Source: Paulinella micropora
Taxonomy: Eukaryota; Cercozoa; Imbricatea; Euglyphida; Paulinellidae
NCBI GenBank assembly: GCA_019918135.1
Contig: WBZZ01003114.1
Span: 1 to 64,000, forward strand
DNA length: 64,000 nucleotides
Direction of reading: 5' to 3'
Under the pieces are notes generated by a model. It saw nothing but the letters and a program-made list of their open reading frames with translations, did no database searches and was not told the DNA's origin. Position 1 is the stretch's first letter. Each line of letters starts with the position of its first letter. Positions 28,742 through 41,544 of the stretch are shown in pieces. The translations under genes were made by a program, and so were the position numbers.

Positions 28742-29825
28742 TTACTGCCTTTGTCTTCTGGCGCGGATTTCTTTGCCTGGTGGAGTGCCATCAACAAAAG
28801 TCAGATCGAACGTTGACTGTTCGAGAATGTCCCAGATCTTGTTAGGGATTCCGCCCAACGATAAGTCAAAAGGGATGTCAAGCACTCCCCTTGGCAGTGT
28901 CTGAATGATCCACGCAGTGTAGTCCTTGTTTCTGGGAGTAATTGTATCATCCCATGTCTCGAGACTTTTTGCGTCTTTATATACTGGCAGATAATGTCTT
29001 GCCTTTGGATCCTCGACCGGGTCCATACTTCTCCAGAACTGGAGTATCGGTTGCATTATTTTTGCGGCTGATGATATTTTGAGTGTCCGTGTGACTCGCG
29101 TTTTTCGTGGAACTGCAACGACCCGCATCAAGTATAAGTCTGAGAGAGTGTCAAGAGCAACATGTTGCTCCGCTGGTCTCATCAGATAGAAAGCGTCTTT
29201 CACCCATGCGATGGTTGCTATCGCATCGCCTTCCTTTCATTGCTCATGGACGATCTCGACGCTGCCTGCATTTGAGTCAGTGTCCGTCTCCTTGTCCTGG
29301 TGGACGTCCCTTGATCGCATCGACCTCATCGCCTTCCTCGGTTGGTCGTTGATAAGATCATTCCGCGCTCTCCTTAGCTGCGCCTCCGTGATCTTCTCCT
29401 TCTTATCTCGCGGTGGTTTAGACTGAGTCCCCGCCGCGCTTGTGCAGTCTTCTCCTTACTGTCAACTTCATTCTCCTCCTTCTCATCTATCGGTGCCCGA
29501 TAAGCATCTTCTTGGTCTATGCCAGCCTCCTTGTGGATGTGCGGCACCTTTTTGAAATCATCCTTCATCCGTTTTACGCCTCCTCAACGGATTCATCTTC
29601 CAGTAAGAAGGCATACTTAATCAGCCTTGGTACATTCACAATTTGCACCTTCCTTCTACCCCTGATCTTGTAGTTCAGAGGTCCCGAAAGTTCCATGATT
29701 TGATATGGTCCTTTCCAGCGAGTGAACAGCTTAGAGCTGACTCCCTTCGGGACCTGAGGATGATACAATAGTACAATATCCCCGACCTGGAATTTGATCT
29801 GATCCAAGTGCGCTGTTATTATCAT
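28742..29825 (-). pseudogene. Ty3/gypsy-type retroelement 3' coding fragment (fossil)
   Basis: The high-numbered end encodes an integrase C-terminal module: F-Q-V-G-D-I-V-L-L-Y, F-T-R-W-K-G-P-Y-Q-I and a following Y-K-I-R strand, typical of gypsy integrase tails. Charged linkers and a ~150-residue unidentified region follow toward 28742. This is an old, broken LTR-element fragment with about two or three breaks. Confidence 0.65.
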
Positions 29826-30292
29826 ATTTTCATATATTAATTGCTTCGGATTTCCCTCATAACTGTAATAAATACATCAGTAACGGTAATATTAGTTCCT
29901 GTAAGTAACATGTAATTTGATCGACTCTGAATAATGTTTCCCATATCGCTACCTGTATTTTGCCACTTTCAATTTACAATTTCCAATATCTCTACAAATA
30001 ACTTTTATCGTATTAACTGGTGTGATTAGTCCAACGGCCTTCACATCTCTAAACTGACCTTGCTTTGTACCTTTTGTCTAATCATATGCCTTAATCAACA
30101 GTTCGTCCCGTAACTATTATAGGCAATAGAAATTCTTAGCAAGCACGCTCCCAAGCAGACACGGGGTCAGTTCAGAGAGCGGTTTCTACATTTTGTCGTT
30201 CTCATTATTAGTAAAATACTGTTCTAGGTATTCGAAGTTCCTGTCAACTGAATTCCGGTGCTGACCTTTTAATCATTTAAGTGAAACTAAGT
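29826..30292. other. Non-coding stretch between retroelement pieces
   Basis: AT-rich, with no gene seen. It precedes a Gag-like region on plus and may hold LTR or leader sequence, but no repeat partner was found within the window. Confidence 0.4.
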
Positions 30293-31356
30293 CATGGCAG
30301 GTCATGAGCCAGCCATCACTAAGCTAACGCTCAAAGTCCCTCGCCTTCCCACCCACATCACAAGAAGCATTGAACATGCTTATGAGTTCGACAACTTTCG
30401 GTGGAGCACCTACAGTTCTGTGAAGGCGTGGACCCCAGATTTCTGATCTTCCTGCGCGACCCAAGTTCGCCCCTGACAACTGCAGAGCTGAAGCTGATCA
30501 TCGCGCCTGAACCTGCGCCTCCTGCACCTGCGGTAGACCCTCATGCCGACATGCGACTTGCTGTCTTTGGTATTCCTGCTGACCCGACATTTGTCCCATT
30601 GCAAAACTGCTTTGACCCCCTGACTCGCATAAAACTGGCTGTAAAGACTCGCTCAATAATTGCTGAAGCTGTAGCTGGTCACTCCGCAATGGTAGCTATC
30701 CGTTCAGCCGGTAGGGAGCCACATGAGATGTGGTCTGCCCTTATTGCGGAATTTGGTCAAATGGGCACGCTTAGCACTGCCCAACTGCAAGCTCAACACG
30801 TGGCTGACCAATTGACACCAAACTCAGACATAGAGAAATGGATCAATTTGATCAAATGGCGTCTTGAACGAAATGCCCTTACGCGACATTTCGATGAAGG
30901 TTATAAGTGTAACGAGCTCATACTGAAGCTCAACAACGCTAAGCACACCACTGTTAGTTCAAAAGGTACTCAGCGTTATTACACCCCACTTGAGGAGGTA
31001 GACAGACCCACCTTTCGACAACTTTCCAGTGACGTCAAATCGTTGACGCAAGCTGACAAACTCTCGAAAACTTGAGTAAATTTTCTATCTCAGAGGATAA
31101 AAAGATACCTTTGTACTACACCCGTGATAGCAGAGAGAAAGGTCCAATGAAATGCCATAGTTGTCGAGGACCCCATAAAGTTAGGCAACCAATGGCAACA
31201 CAGCTTACATTCAGGGAAAATCAATGGGGTTACGGAAGTATGGAAGAAGCGTTGGGTAGCCGGTTCGGAGGAATAGTGATGTTGGCCACCGACGACGAGG
31301 ATGCCAGGGTACCCTCTGACCCTGACGACTATGACTCACTTGACATTGCCTATTAG
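30293..31356 (+). pseudogene. Gag-like region of an LTR retroelement (fossil)
   Basis: The coding resembles Copia-type Gag (UBN2-like): a charged start, a helical core with W-S-A-L-I-A-E-F and a following L-x-A-Q-x-V-A-D helix near 30730-30830, then E-K-W-I-N-L-I-K-W-R-L. The distal part has C-H-S-C near 31155. About two breaks; old. Confidence 0.55.
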
Positions 31357-31494
31357 GTCGACAACTGGTTTTGAGAGCACCACGACTACTACAGGTGCGA
31401 CTAGGGACACAACAACAGTCGCGAAGGAAGTACTAGCTCTGATGGGAAGGAGAATAGTGCGAGCGGGGGGGAGCAGAGTGGGAATGAGAGAAAG

Positions 31495-33358
31495 GTGGGG
31501 GAAAGAATAACAGCATACGGAGTAATAGCACCGCATATGGAATTTGAATATTTCAGCGATTTGCGACCAGTAGAAACATCGTGGGAATCACTTTCAAAAG
31601 AGCAGAAAATAGACGAAAACGATTTTAGAACTAAGCTCAACATGTGGGCTTTCGCGAAAAAACTTTATAGGAGGCTAGATGACTCACACGGGTTTCCAGT
31701 GCCACCAAAACACTGGTCTCCGACATGGAGAGCGGATGCACCACTCAATTACATCGTCCCCAGAGAGGAGCCCTGGTACCCCTCTAAAATGGTTAAGGAC
31801 AGTGTGTCTTCGTTAGCGTGGCTGCCACACTTTACCGAACCACAGTCGACGGTGAGAGAGGGGAAAGTGGAAGTGAGAAGATCAATAGGGGATGTCACAA
31901 TTAGGCCAGATACACGTTTAGGAGTTAACTATAAATGAAAAGGACTGACTGGCAATCGGTTATTGACAACAAGCACATAATCACATCCCACACTACCCGT
32001 AGCCCATGGTACTGGTATATGGATGTTCATTTTGCTACAATCACGCAACTATTATGGAGATGGGATATTGGGGTCTTAGACTAATAGGTTGGGATTCAAC
32101 ATCTACCCGGCGGGCTGGCAGGCAATGGTGGGCTTTTGTCAACGGTGTGTAGGCTACCAACCGCCAGGTATTTACCCCGCCGACATGCCTCACTCACGCC
32201 CTTTACCCCCAAGCACATGTGAATACTGCGACAAAGAAGAGACGTTAACATACCGGGAGCATGGGTAGCGAGTGATTTTACGACGGCACGGATAGAACTC
32301 GATGAGGGGGAGGAGAACAAGGAAACGGAACAAGAGGTTTTTGCAGCCGGAGAGCTCAAAGAAGAGGATGAGGAAAGCGGATCAGAAGACGAGTGGACGG
32401 GGCAAAGAATTGTTGCTTTGATCGATGAGAGTCTGGACTATTTCCGGAGACAAAGGGAGGAGGCTTCGGACGGCTTCCCGAAACACGGACGGGATTTGGG
32501 ATGTCAGCATAAGGAAATGGATGAACGGGACCTGTTGCATATGGCGCAGTATGTGGTGTGCAATGCGGGCAAACCTAGCCAACCCAAAGCGGAAATTTTG
32601 AACTTCTAACAAGAGAAGTAGGGAAGCCAACCTATGATAGCGGATTCGGTGTCTCAGATCAAGAAGACATTGAAGAATCTGCTTTCGCACGGGGAGTTTA
32701 CAATTATGTTTCCGGTGGGGAGGAGAACGGAGATGTGGTGGTATGACGTGGAAGATTTTCTAGTGGCAGACCCGATACCGATACCGAGTCGCACGCAGAA
32801 GTTGGTGGTGGCTTGCCGACTAGGTTCGAGGAAGATGGCTAGGCGGTACCGGAAGGAGCTTCTGGATCGAGATCTCGCGACCATACGGGATGAGGCTTTC
32901 ACACATATATTCGGGGTATACCACAGAACGCATGCTATCCAGTATGCCATGATGATGGACCAACTGGCAAGGTATGCGGATCAAGAGCGGAAAACACCAA
33001 CCCTATATCGGTCAAGGGAGGGTTTTGACGGAGACGGAACGGAGGTAGCGGTGGACGATATACAGGGTCAAGCGACAGAGGAACAGATCAAAGAGGAGAC
33101 CGATAAGGCACGAGAGGCGTTGAAGGCACAAGCGGAGACATGGGAAGGGACACCGGAAGAAAAGACAGCGGCTTTGGGGGTCATGGAGGACCATATACAG
33201 GTTTTCGGGCCTTTAGAAGGGGGTTCGGTGAAGCAACACACGGCGGTTTTTGAGAGAGAGATGGGGCAAGAGGTGCCAGGGATAGGACGGTCTTCACGGT
33301 TAAGTCATCATGAAGATTGGATTGCGAGAGATGAGCGGAGCTTTTGGAGAAGGGATTG
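31495..33358 (+). pseudogene. LTR-retroelement polyprotein remains (fossil)
   Basis: Several charged plus-strand frames lie between the Gag-like region and a reverse-transcriptase fragment in the same direction. They contain no motif I can name. Composition is purine-rich (GGG/GAG), unlike the AT-rich flanks. Broken several times. Confidence 0.4.
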
Positions 33359-33786
33359 ATCGAGGCGCGGCTATCGGAGTAGCGTCTCCGGTACGCATGG
33401 CGCCGCCGAAACCAGACGGAACTTTGCGGATGTGTATCAATTATTGGAGGATAAACGAAATCATCAAAAAGATAGAGACGCCGGTGCCGGACGTGAGGAG
33501 GGGAATAGAGGTGCTGCAGAACGTGAAGATATATTCGACGCTGGACTTGAAGAGCGGATTCTGGCAAATTCCTTTAGCGGAAGAGCCGCTACCTAACGGC
33601 ATTCATGGTGGGGTTGACACCTATGTGTGGAAGGTTCTACTGATGGAGTTGAAGGTAGCGCCGGGCATCTTTCAGCAGGCGATGACAAAGATGCTGGGTG
33701 CAAATTTTCGGGACGCGGAATTTGCGGAAAAGTACGGAGATACGACGGGATACGCCTTCGCGTATTTAGATGATGTGGTCAAGTAA
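33310..33786 (+). pseudogene. Ty3/gypsy-type reverse transcriptase fragment (fossil)
   Basis: Shows the gypsy RT order: K-P-D-G-T-L-R-M-C-I-N-Y, then Y-S-T-L-D-L-K-S-G-F-W-Q-I, then F-A-Y-L-D-D-V at the end. Sequence stops being retroelement-like just after this motif, so it is a fragment. Age looks considerable. Confidence 0.8.
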
Positions 33787-34156
33787 GCAATAATATTTAC
33801 TAAATATATTGTTACCTTTTATGGTCAATTTCACGACATAACATTTATATTTGACCGGATCATATTCATTACCATTTTCATATTTCTTATCATAGTTATT
33901 ATTCGTTACGTTGATATTACCGTTATTCACAATTAGTTGCAAGTTAGTATAGATTGGCCCATACTGAATAATCACTTGAATTTCTGACCACAAGATCAGT
34001 ATATAAATTTGTGGTATTTATTTTACTATAAATTTATGGTAAATTAGATTGAGTTTCAGTCATTGGTTTCTAACCATTGATTAAAATCATTATTGTTCCT
34101 TCAACCTTTGATCAAAGTGCCTCAGCGCAAACGATGATTCAAGTATCCGGAGACTA
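33787..34156. other. Non-coding stretch, possible retroelement leader
   Basis: AT-rich, with no gene seen. It lies between an RT fragment and a second Gag-like region, so an LTR/leader is possible. No repeat partner was found. Confidence 0.35.
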
Positions 34157-35211
34157 ATGTCTACTAGTGTACTTACTGGTCATGGAGCCTTGGATGCGCC
34201 CCGTTACCAACTCAAGCTACCGAAATTCCCGAAAAGACCCATCGATGAATTTGACCTTTGGAAATTCCAATTTTTCGCTTTTTTATTGGGCGTGGACGCA
34301 CGCTACATACTACTTCTGGAAGACCAAGAATCGCCCTACTCGGTACAAGAGATTGCTACAATCTACGCAAGTACCAGAACTACTGGACTAAGACCCACCC
34401 ACCCGCCCCTAACAACACTACTGGATCTGGACTGTCAGACCTGGGTCTACGACCACCTCGACAGCAAGACAGTCGAGAAGGAGGAGCGAACGACGAAGAC
34501 GATGAAGCATACGGATCGAGACGTGGCGACTCATCATCGAGCAGCTCGTCATCACTGACCAGCTCGTCCTCAAGCAGCCCATCCTCGACCAACCCATCCT
34601 CAGGTAGCCAAGCACCCGCCCTCTTGCCTACTATCAACGTACCAACTGACCTGGATACAATTTTCAGCCAAGCAGACTACATCAAAGCACAGATCCATGT
34701 CCGCTGCTTCCTTGTGGAAGCATGCCAAGAGTCGACAGCTCTACTGACCGTCCAACGAGCAGGAACCAACCCAGCGGTGATCTGGACAGCGATCTGCGAG
34801 CGATTCGGCAGCAAAGGATCGGTTTCCCTCGCTCGCCTACTAATGCAGCTGTTCGAGACAAAGCTGAAGTCAAGCAATGGCCTACCAGCATGGATGGAGC
34901 TCTTGACCCAACGCTTCGAGCGCTTACAGTCAAGAGGAGTGCCTCTACCTGATGAATTCAGAGTCGTATTCTTGCTCTTTAGACTTAAGGAGTGCGCCTC
35001 TCTATCTATGGGGGATGTAGGGGGAACTATTTATTGGTCTCGTGCTGATGCTAACAAACCACGTTATAATGAGTTAAAGTTTCCGTATCGTAGTTTCGAA
35101 TTTAGAGAACAGAAAAGCTTTATTGGCCTAACCTTCCGAACTCGTCGGAGTAGTGTGGAGGGAAAGGGGCTAGGCTCAAATATTTCAGGACTCAAGTTTA
35201 CAAAACACTAA
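34157..35211 (+). pseudogene. Second Copia-type Gag-like region (fossil)
   Basis: N-terminal L-K-L-P-K-F-P-K-R-P ... F-D-L-W-K-F-Q-F, a Ser-rich linker and a W-T-A-I-C-E-R-F-G helix near 34785 fit Copia Gag. It differs from the copy at 30.3 kb, so it is a separate family. About two breaks. Confidence 0.55.
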
Positions 35212-35333
35212 AAGAGTTGACGGCTCTGATGTCCACTCGGAACACAGACAGCCGCACCTAAAAACTTGAGTACTGAAACCGAACATTACAAATACCTCCA
35301 ACATTTGAGCCTAGAGATTTGCCCCTCCCCTCA
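35163..35333. repeat. Imperfect inverted repeat at a retroelement edge
   Basis: AGGGGCTAGGCTCAAAT at 35163 is echoed by ATTTGAGCCTAG...GCCCCT near 35305-35330. It may mark an element end or a foldback. Confidence 0.45.
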
Positions 35334-35344
35334 TAGCTTTCTGT

Positions 35345-35680
35345 TCAGCAACAAGCTCGGCCATCCTTGCGCCCACGTAAAGACGAAGACCACCGACGCG
35401 CACGCATGATCGATGAATCCGAAGCACCGAGCGAGAAGAGACGAGCTACACCACCACGACGAAGCGAGATCCCGTTGAAGCGACCACCAGTCGCGACTCC
35501 AGCCTTCTGCAGAAGCTCCCGAGCTGTGCTGACAAACGTGGCGCGATCGAGCGGGGAATGTTCAGAAAGACGGAAGTAAGGATAGTTCCCCGCCAAAGGG
35601 AGCTTGAAAGCATCACGACTTGACTCGAAGATCTTCTTCCACGCGTGGGGACAGACGAGCGGGTTCTCTTGTTCTGCAAG
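35345..35680 (-). pseudogene. Tyrosine recombinase C-terminal fragment (fossil, DIRS/Crypton kin)
   Basis: The frame contains G-I-S-L-R-R-G-G-V-A-R-L-F-S-L-G followed by I-M-R-A-R-R-W-S-S. This is the second catalytic box of tyrosine recombinases, as found in DIRS-like and Crypton elements. Only the C-terminal end survives here, cut at 35680 by the inverted-repeat transposon. Confidence 0.6.
35677..35680. other. Putative target-site duplication CAAG (left)
   Basis: The same four bases follow the right terminus at 43117-43120. Four bases alone could match by chance, so confidence is moderate. Confidence 0.55.
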
Positions 35681-36482
35681 ACAGGATAAACAACAAGATT
35701 CCGTACAAGAAAAAAAACTAATATATATAAAAATAATGAATATACTACCAAATTGAATATTTTAATGTATTTTAACTATTTTAAACAAAAAATTAAAAAA
35801 AATTGAATTTATAGCCGTTACAGTTGTTTTTCGACCGTTTGTAATTTATTTGCTAGATAGTTGTTTTGAGTTGCCTGAGCTTGGTTTTTCTTTGTTTTTA
35901 TGTTGTTTTACATAAAAATCAATGTAACTATATTAAATTTATTAAATTCTAATGATATTATTTCAAATTCAAATTCAAATTTAAATTTGACTAGAAATTT
36001 TTAAGTTTGCTACTGGTGGCAGCCACTCACTTATAGTCGTTATACATACTCATCGACTACTTGAACTATGCTTGAAATTATATTAATACTAGTTTGTTCA
36101 GCATATTTACAATGTTTTTGAAGCATAAAACCGGTGCGGAAGCTTAGACTTCAAGTTGAGTGACAGTGTTTAACACTAGCCACTGTGACACTCAGACTAC
36201 TTGCCACTCACTTGTATTCGTTATACATACTCACTGCCAACTTGAACTATGCATGAAATTACATTAATACTAGTTTGTTTAGCATATTTACAATGTTTTT
36301 GAAGCATAAAACCGGTGCGGAAGCTTAGACTTCAGAGTCAGTGATCGTGTTGTACACTAGTCACTGTGACACTCAGACTATTTGCCACTCACTTGTAATG
36401 GTTATACATACTTACTGTCACTTGAACTATCCATGAAATTATATTAATACTAGTTTGTTTAGCGTATTTATAATGTTTTTCA
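35681..36482 (+). repeat. Left TIR of the 7.4 kb transposon
   Basis: Reverse complement of 42310-43116 with few differences. The outer ~330 bp are AT-rich and unique. The inner part holds the 181 bp tandem repeats. Confidence 0.92.
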
Positions 36483-36524
36483 AGCATAAAACCGGTGCGG
36501 AAGCTTAGACTTCAGAGTGAGTGA
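36022..36524 (+). repeat. 181 bp tandem repeats in the left TIR
   Basis: Units start at GCCACTCACTT at 36022, 36203 and 36384 (period 181). They share CTAGTTTGTT, AAAACCGGTGCGGAAGCTTA and ACTGTGACACTCAGACTA. The third is incomplete and runs past the TIR edge. Confidence 0.88.
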
Positions 36525-36548
36525 GCTATGAAGCTTTTGAAAACTTGA

Positions 36549-39500
36549 CTAACGACGAATATTTCTACGTGCCTGTTGCTGTCTGCCTCTTCGAGCTATA
36601 CGATGACGCGGCAGCGGCCGAGGAGCAACTGGAGGAAGACCAAGCTCTTGGGGCCACCAGAACCCTTTATCACCAGCAAGAGTATTCAAAACAGTCTTTG
36701 CTTTTGTCTCTGTAGTGAAACGAAAAGCAATTTCGTTTGAATTTGAAAGTTGTTTGATTTTCAGGAGACCAGGTGTTGTGGTAGCCTCAAAATGATGAAA
36801 CCAACCGGGATCATCAATACCGTTCACCGGGTGACGGTATTTATCATTTCGGTTGATATTGTCTTCAAAAAACATTGGCTCAGAATCACAAAGGTTGTTT
36901 CTGATAAGCCAAGCAAGGTCACGTGACGTTTCCCAAATCCAGTGACGTTGTGAAAGGCCATGTATGCCACCATTTGTGCAATTTTTCCTGCGTGTGAATC
37001 GCATAGGCTTTTGCCATGATTAGATGGCCAAAAATGCCAGGAAAAATGTTGCAGCCATGGATGTTTAATTCTTGTAAGGCTGGCCTCGGCAAGTGCAAAC
37101 CTTTGCTTGAAATGTTTTCTGCCACCGTCCGACCATTGAATGACTTTGTTTTTGCCCGGCAGTGCATGAATTACCTTTTGCAGCATACAGTTTTGCCACT
37201 GCCGGTAAAAAAAGAAATCGTTATTGGGTCCTGGGTCGTCAGGAAGGGGGAGGGTGTCAATGTACTTTCTCTTGATCCCACCCAACCCATCCCCCATTAA
37301 AAGTACTGCGATGCAATCGTTAACGTCTGCAGTCTTACCACCCCCCACGCTCATTCGCGAAAAATTAACAACCATCAACACATATGAAAGGTCGTCCTGA
37401 ACTAACTGTAAATGTTCTTCAAACACTTTCGTGTCTTCCTTAGCGTTGAAATGGTGTTCGGTTTTTTTTTTTTCTCTTTCAATTTTTTTTTCTCTTTTTC
37501 TTCTTCTGAAGTGAGCTCTCTCTTACCCTCACTTGTTTGTAATTCAACGAGCCTGTTCGATTTCTGTGCAAATTCTCAACAATAGTGGCATTTACCCCAG
37601 ACTTTACTGTGTCGAAACTCCACGTGGAACTGACGGTGCAAACGTGTCCAAATCGGGCGAGAAGGAGGGACCACGGCTTGCTTCAAATCCTTCCAGAGGT
37701 GAATCAAAAATTGTCCAAATTGTCTGGTCCAGAAAGTACGTATGTCGGCCAAAGGCATCTGGCGCTGACCGAGAGAGCAAACAGGGGTCCTAAATTGCAA
37801 AATTGTTTTCGACTTGTGCGAAAAACAGGCTGCAATGTCACGTCATGCTTTTGAAAGTACAGGCAAAAACTTTTAAAAACCACCTCCAAAAAAAAAAAAA
37901 AAACAAGACGTGACATTGTAGCAAAAAATTGGTTGGAGAACCACAATTTCTGCAACCTTGGGACGAGGCGGGGGGGGGGGGGGGTGTTACCGAACTCCGT
38001 GCAAGCATCTCGGAACATACAGCTGCACCCATTGTCCATCAACCTTGACAAAAGGGGGGGACATTGACAACCACAATCCGCATCCCGACTGAATGGAGCC
38101 CTTCTGCGCAAAAATGACCCCCACATCAACTGGAACTCAAATAAACCTGCACGCGCTTCGACATCCTTTTGGAGTAATTGCAAATTTCTGATCAGGCGGT
38201 TGGGCTGGTCGTCAATGGCGGCGCTGATTTCAAAACGCTGCACTCGGGCATTGGGCCTCTCTTTGCCTGTAAATGCGATGCCCGAAGAAAAACACTTGTG
38301 AGCCCTGCTGCTTGCGGATTCTACATGGTACGTTGGTGGGACACAACGCTCACACTTCCAGAGCCCCGCCTCCCCCGCCTCCCAAGCAACCGCTAGCTGG
38401 GGCTGGGTTCGTCGCAACTTGTGCTTTGGCTGGTGCATGTATGGCTCCCCCTTCTTGATTGCAGCCGAAATCGCCTGTTCAAGCAAAACAAAGAAACGCA
38501 TGTGCAGATAACCAAAAAAGAAAAGTTGCACAAAGAAAGAAAGAAATTGAAGAAAGAAATTAAAGAAAGAAAAGAAAAAATAAAAAGGAAAGCAGGAAGG
38601 GAAGAAGGAATGAAGGAAAGCAAAAATGAAAAAAGAAAGAAAGAAAGAAAGAAAGAGAGAATGAGAGAGAGAGAGAGAGAAGACCGGTAGAACCTGCTTC
38701 CAATAGACGGGGAAGCTGGCGTACTCGTCGTATACTTTACTCTCCGTATACTTTACTCTCCGTTATATACTCAACAAACTGTCTACCACTCCGTATGTGA
38801 CGATCGTGGGATGGATGGAACTTAGATAAATAAAAATCAACTCCGTATGTATCCATTCCAAGTTCTTCACGAGACACAGGATCATAATCAACACGTGTAT
38901 TAGCAAACGAAAAACCAATAAAGGGACGCAAGGCACTTACGTTTGGTACACCAAGCCAAGCACAAGATATATTAGAGAGAACAAAACATTCCTGCACCTC
39001 GCCAAGTAAAGAGCAAACATGAGGGGGGACGGTGTGAGGGGCGACAGAAGGTAAAGACTGTGTATCCTCAACTATTCTAGCTACAACTGCCAAGCCCCAC
39101 TTTGCCAGCTCCATCAAAGGTGCTTCTTCGCAGGAGTGCTTAAAATGCTTTTGTGCCTGTGCCCCCAAGGACTGCAAAACAGAATCAAGAGTTGAGAGCC
39201 TCACGGATGGATTAGAGGGTGGACGAATATCAGGCTTTTTTTTTTCTTCCAAAACTACACTGAGACAATCTACCTCATCTACCGAGGTATCTGAAACAAC
39301 CAAACATGTATTCCTATTGCTGTGCATCTGAGCAGGCTGGGAAACAGAGGAAGAGAGAGGAGGCAAGAGAGGAGGAAGAGGAGCAAAAAGTGTCCGAGGT
39401 AGGTTTTTGTTCTGACAGACCGAGCACCAATCTTGCCTGCATGAGAACAAACACACAAGAAATAAGTGCTGCAATCATGTCAAAAAAGTTGTCAGCACGC

Positions 39501-39616
39501 AAAGAAGCAAGCACAGCATACCTTGGCCTCATATCTTGCTTGATCTTGATGCACCTCCCACCAAGGCCGCTTTTTGTTTCCCAGCATGTCGGCCTGAAGG
39601 CAATAAGCATCCACAA
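36549..39616 (-). pseudogene. Spliced DDE-like transposase of the 7.4 kb transposon
   Basis: Exons run from ~39.6 kb down to 36549. A W-C-S-V-C zinc-type motif (~39440) and W-K-C-E-R-C (~38390) lie in the N-terminal half, C-H-Y-C at ~37580, and a catalytic-like half follows: Q-W-S-D-G-G-R-K-H-F-K at ~37140 then S-N-H-G-K-S-L-C-D-S-H-A-G at ~37010. A GT at the 38.70 kb exon end and an AG after a ~220 bp pyrimidine-rich tract (38473-38684) mark one intron. A 16 bp tandem duplication (GGAGAGTAAAGTATAC, ~38727-38760) shifts the frame. An in-frame TGA sits at 37576-37578, and one more frame change lies near 36.9 kb. The S-D-G...H-G-K pattern is DDE-like, but I cannot name the superfamily. Confidence 0.6.
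38520..38684. repeat. Purine-rich tract acting as intronic polypyrimidine tract
   Basis: GAAA and GA repeats on plus read as CT/CTTT on the transposase strand and run up to an acceptor AG at ~38473. Confidence 0.65.
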
Positions 39617-39997
39617 AAGCCCACAAACAACACAAACGGAAGAGAAAGTGAAAACACCTCAAGAATGTGTGTAAATAGACATGCACAGCAAGTACAAAAG
39701 ATACAACAACACAGCAACAAGACTCTGCAAAGTGGACATGTCGTCAGTTTTGGTTATTTTTGCATCAACCGCCAAAAAAAAAACGGGAAAAACCGGACCG
39801 GACGAGAGTTTTGGAAAAACACCACAAAATAAGGGTGACATTGCGGGTGTTGGTTGGAACAAAAAGTCGGTTGACAAAACTTCGACGCAACCTTTTTTTT
39901 GGCGCGGCGGGTTGTGTTGCGTTTGAGACTTAGAAAAACTCGAGAGTCAAGTTGAGAGTAAGCTGCTTGAAGTCCACTATTGGCGACACTGCACAAG

Positions 39998-41508
39998 ATG
40001 CAAGCACTGGACTACTACCAGCAGCAACCCAAGGTTCCACTGCATCTTGGGTTGTTTGTTTTTGCCCTACAATTATTGTTCTTTTGTTGTGGTAGCTGCT
40101 CAACCAGCTCATGTCGCACCAGTTTTGCAAGACTTAGTACTGGAGGAGAGCTATCGCAGTGTAGATCAGAGTAGCCACGCAATCAACGCTGCTTTCGCTG
40201 CCCGTGACGAGTCTCAAAAATCAGCAGCCATTACTGCTAACGATGAAGTTTTGTTGTTACAGAACTGTAAGTTTCCCTGCGACTTAAAAGTGGTTGTTGA
40301 AAAGGGCAGATCGAGGAAGGAGGAGGTCGCTAAGTTGCTAGGCTTGGATCCAGCCTTGATTGAGCTGTCTTGCGGCAGTGCCTCTGGCTCCTCCACAACT
40401 ATCAAGGTCTTGTTTCCCTCCCTGTTTTTTGCTTTTTGCCATATTCATGTCTGTTGATGCCAAGGTCGAGTTCGTGCATCCCGAAGACACTAGTTTGTTT
40501 CATCCTGGTAACAAGGGTGGCGAAGGGAACCGTAAGTGGATCTTTTCAGAGGAAGGGGCAGAGCTTGTTGCAGGTACCCTTGATGGGGACAGAATCATGT
40601 CTTTACCTTCTGTGTCGGTAAACGGTGTCGAAATAAAGGCTGGTGAGTGGCTTTACTTTTTACGCGCAACTGCCAAGGCCTCATCTGTAAATGCGATGAT
40701 CGAAGATGATAATACTACCGTAGCTCTTGGTCGTCTGTGGAAAGCACTCAAGAGGTTCGTTAAAGCAGCGGACGAAGATAAGATTGACCGTAATTATTAT
40801 CGTTTTGTATTTGTCTACCGAAACTCAAGCAACGTTGTAAGAGTCCTCCGTTCCACAGCAGATTGGATCCATGCTCCTGTTCCTCGCGCGTTTCAAGATG
40901 TGTTGAATCGGGATGAGAAAGCGCTGTCTTTTTTTACAGAAAAATCCAAGCCGCTGACCGAGGAAGTGGTAAAGAGTGTGGCAAAGCTTTTTCAACTCAG
41001 TGACGAGCATCTTGTCAGGAAGAATAAGAGCACTAACGGGTTGATTTCGGATGATGACGAATCTGTTTGGTCTGATGCTCATGCTAACTCTAGTAAGCAG
41101 TACTTGCAGGACGCTATGGAAGCAAAAGCCGAGGTCCTGGCTTTGAAAGCCAAACTTGAGGCAGCTCATTCAACCATCAAAAGCCTTTGCGATGGTGATA
41201 AAGAAGCTAAAAAAATTTTCGACGATACGATTAAATTAGTCGATGACGAGCGGAGGGCCAAACTGGCCGCGCAAAGTGAGCTGAAAAAATGCAAACAAGA
41301 TTTGGCTGAAGAACAAAAAAAAGTGAGCAAAATGAACGCTGCACAAGAAAAAATGTCAGCCAACATCCAGAAGCTCACCAACGACTTGGCTGCACGAGAA
41401 AAAGAATTGGTTGTGCAAGAGAAACTGTCCACCAACATCCAGAAGCTCACCAACGACTTGGACAAATCCAGAAGGGTATTGGCTATTTTTCTCTTCTTGC
41501 GTTTTATC

Positions 41509-41544
<36 letters not shown>

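Noticed and set aside
38421-38690. Lysine/glutamate-rich ORF on plus
   Set aside because: It is the complement of an intronic polypyrimidine tract of the transposase gene.
40360-41475. Crinkler-type effector
   Set aside because: No LFLAK-type N-terminal motif; only length and coiled coil are reminiscent.
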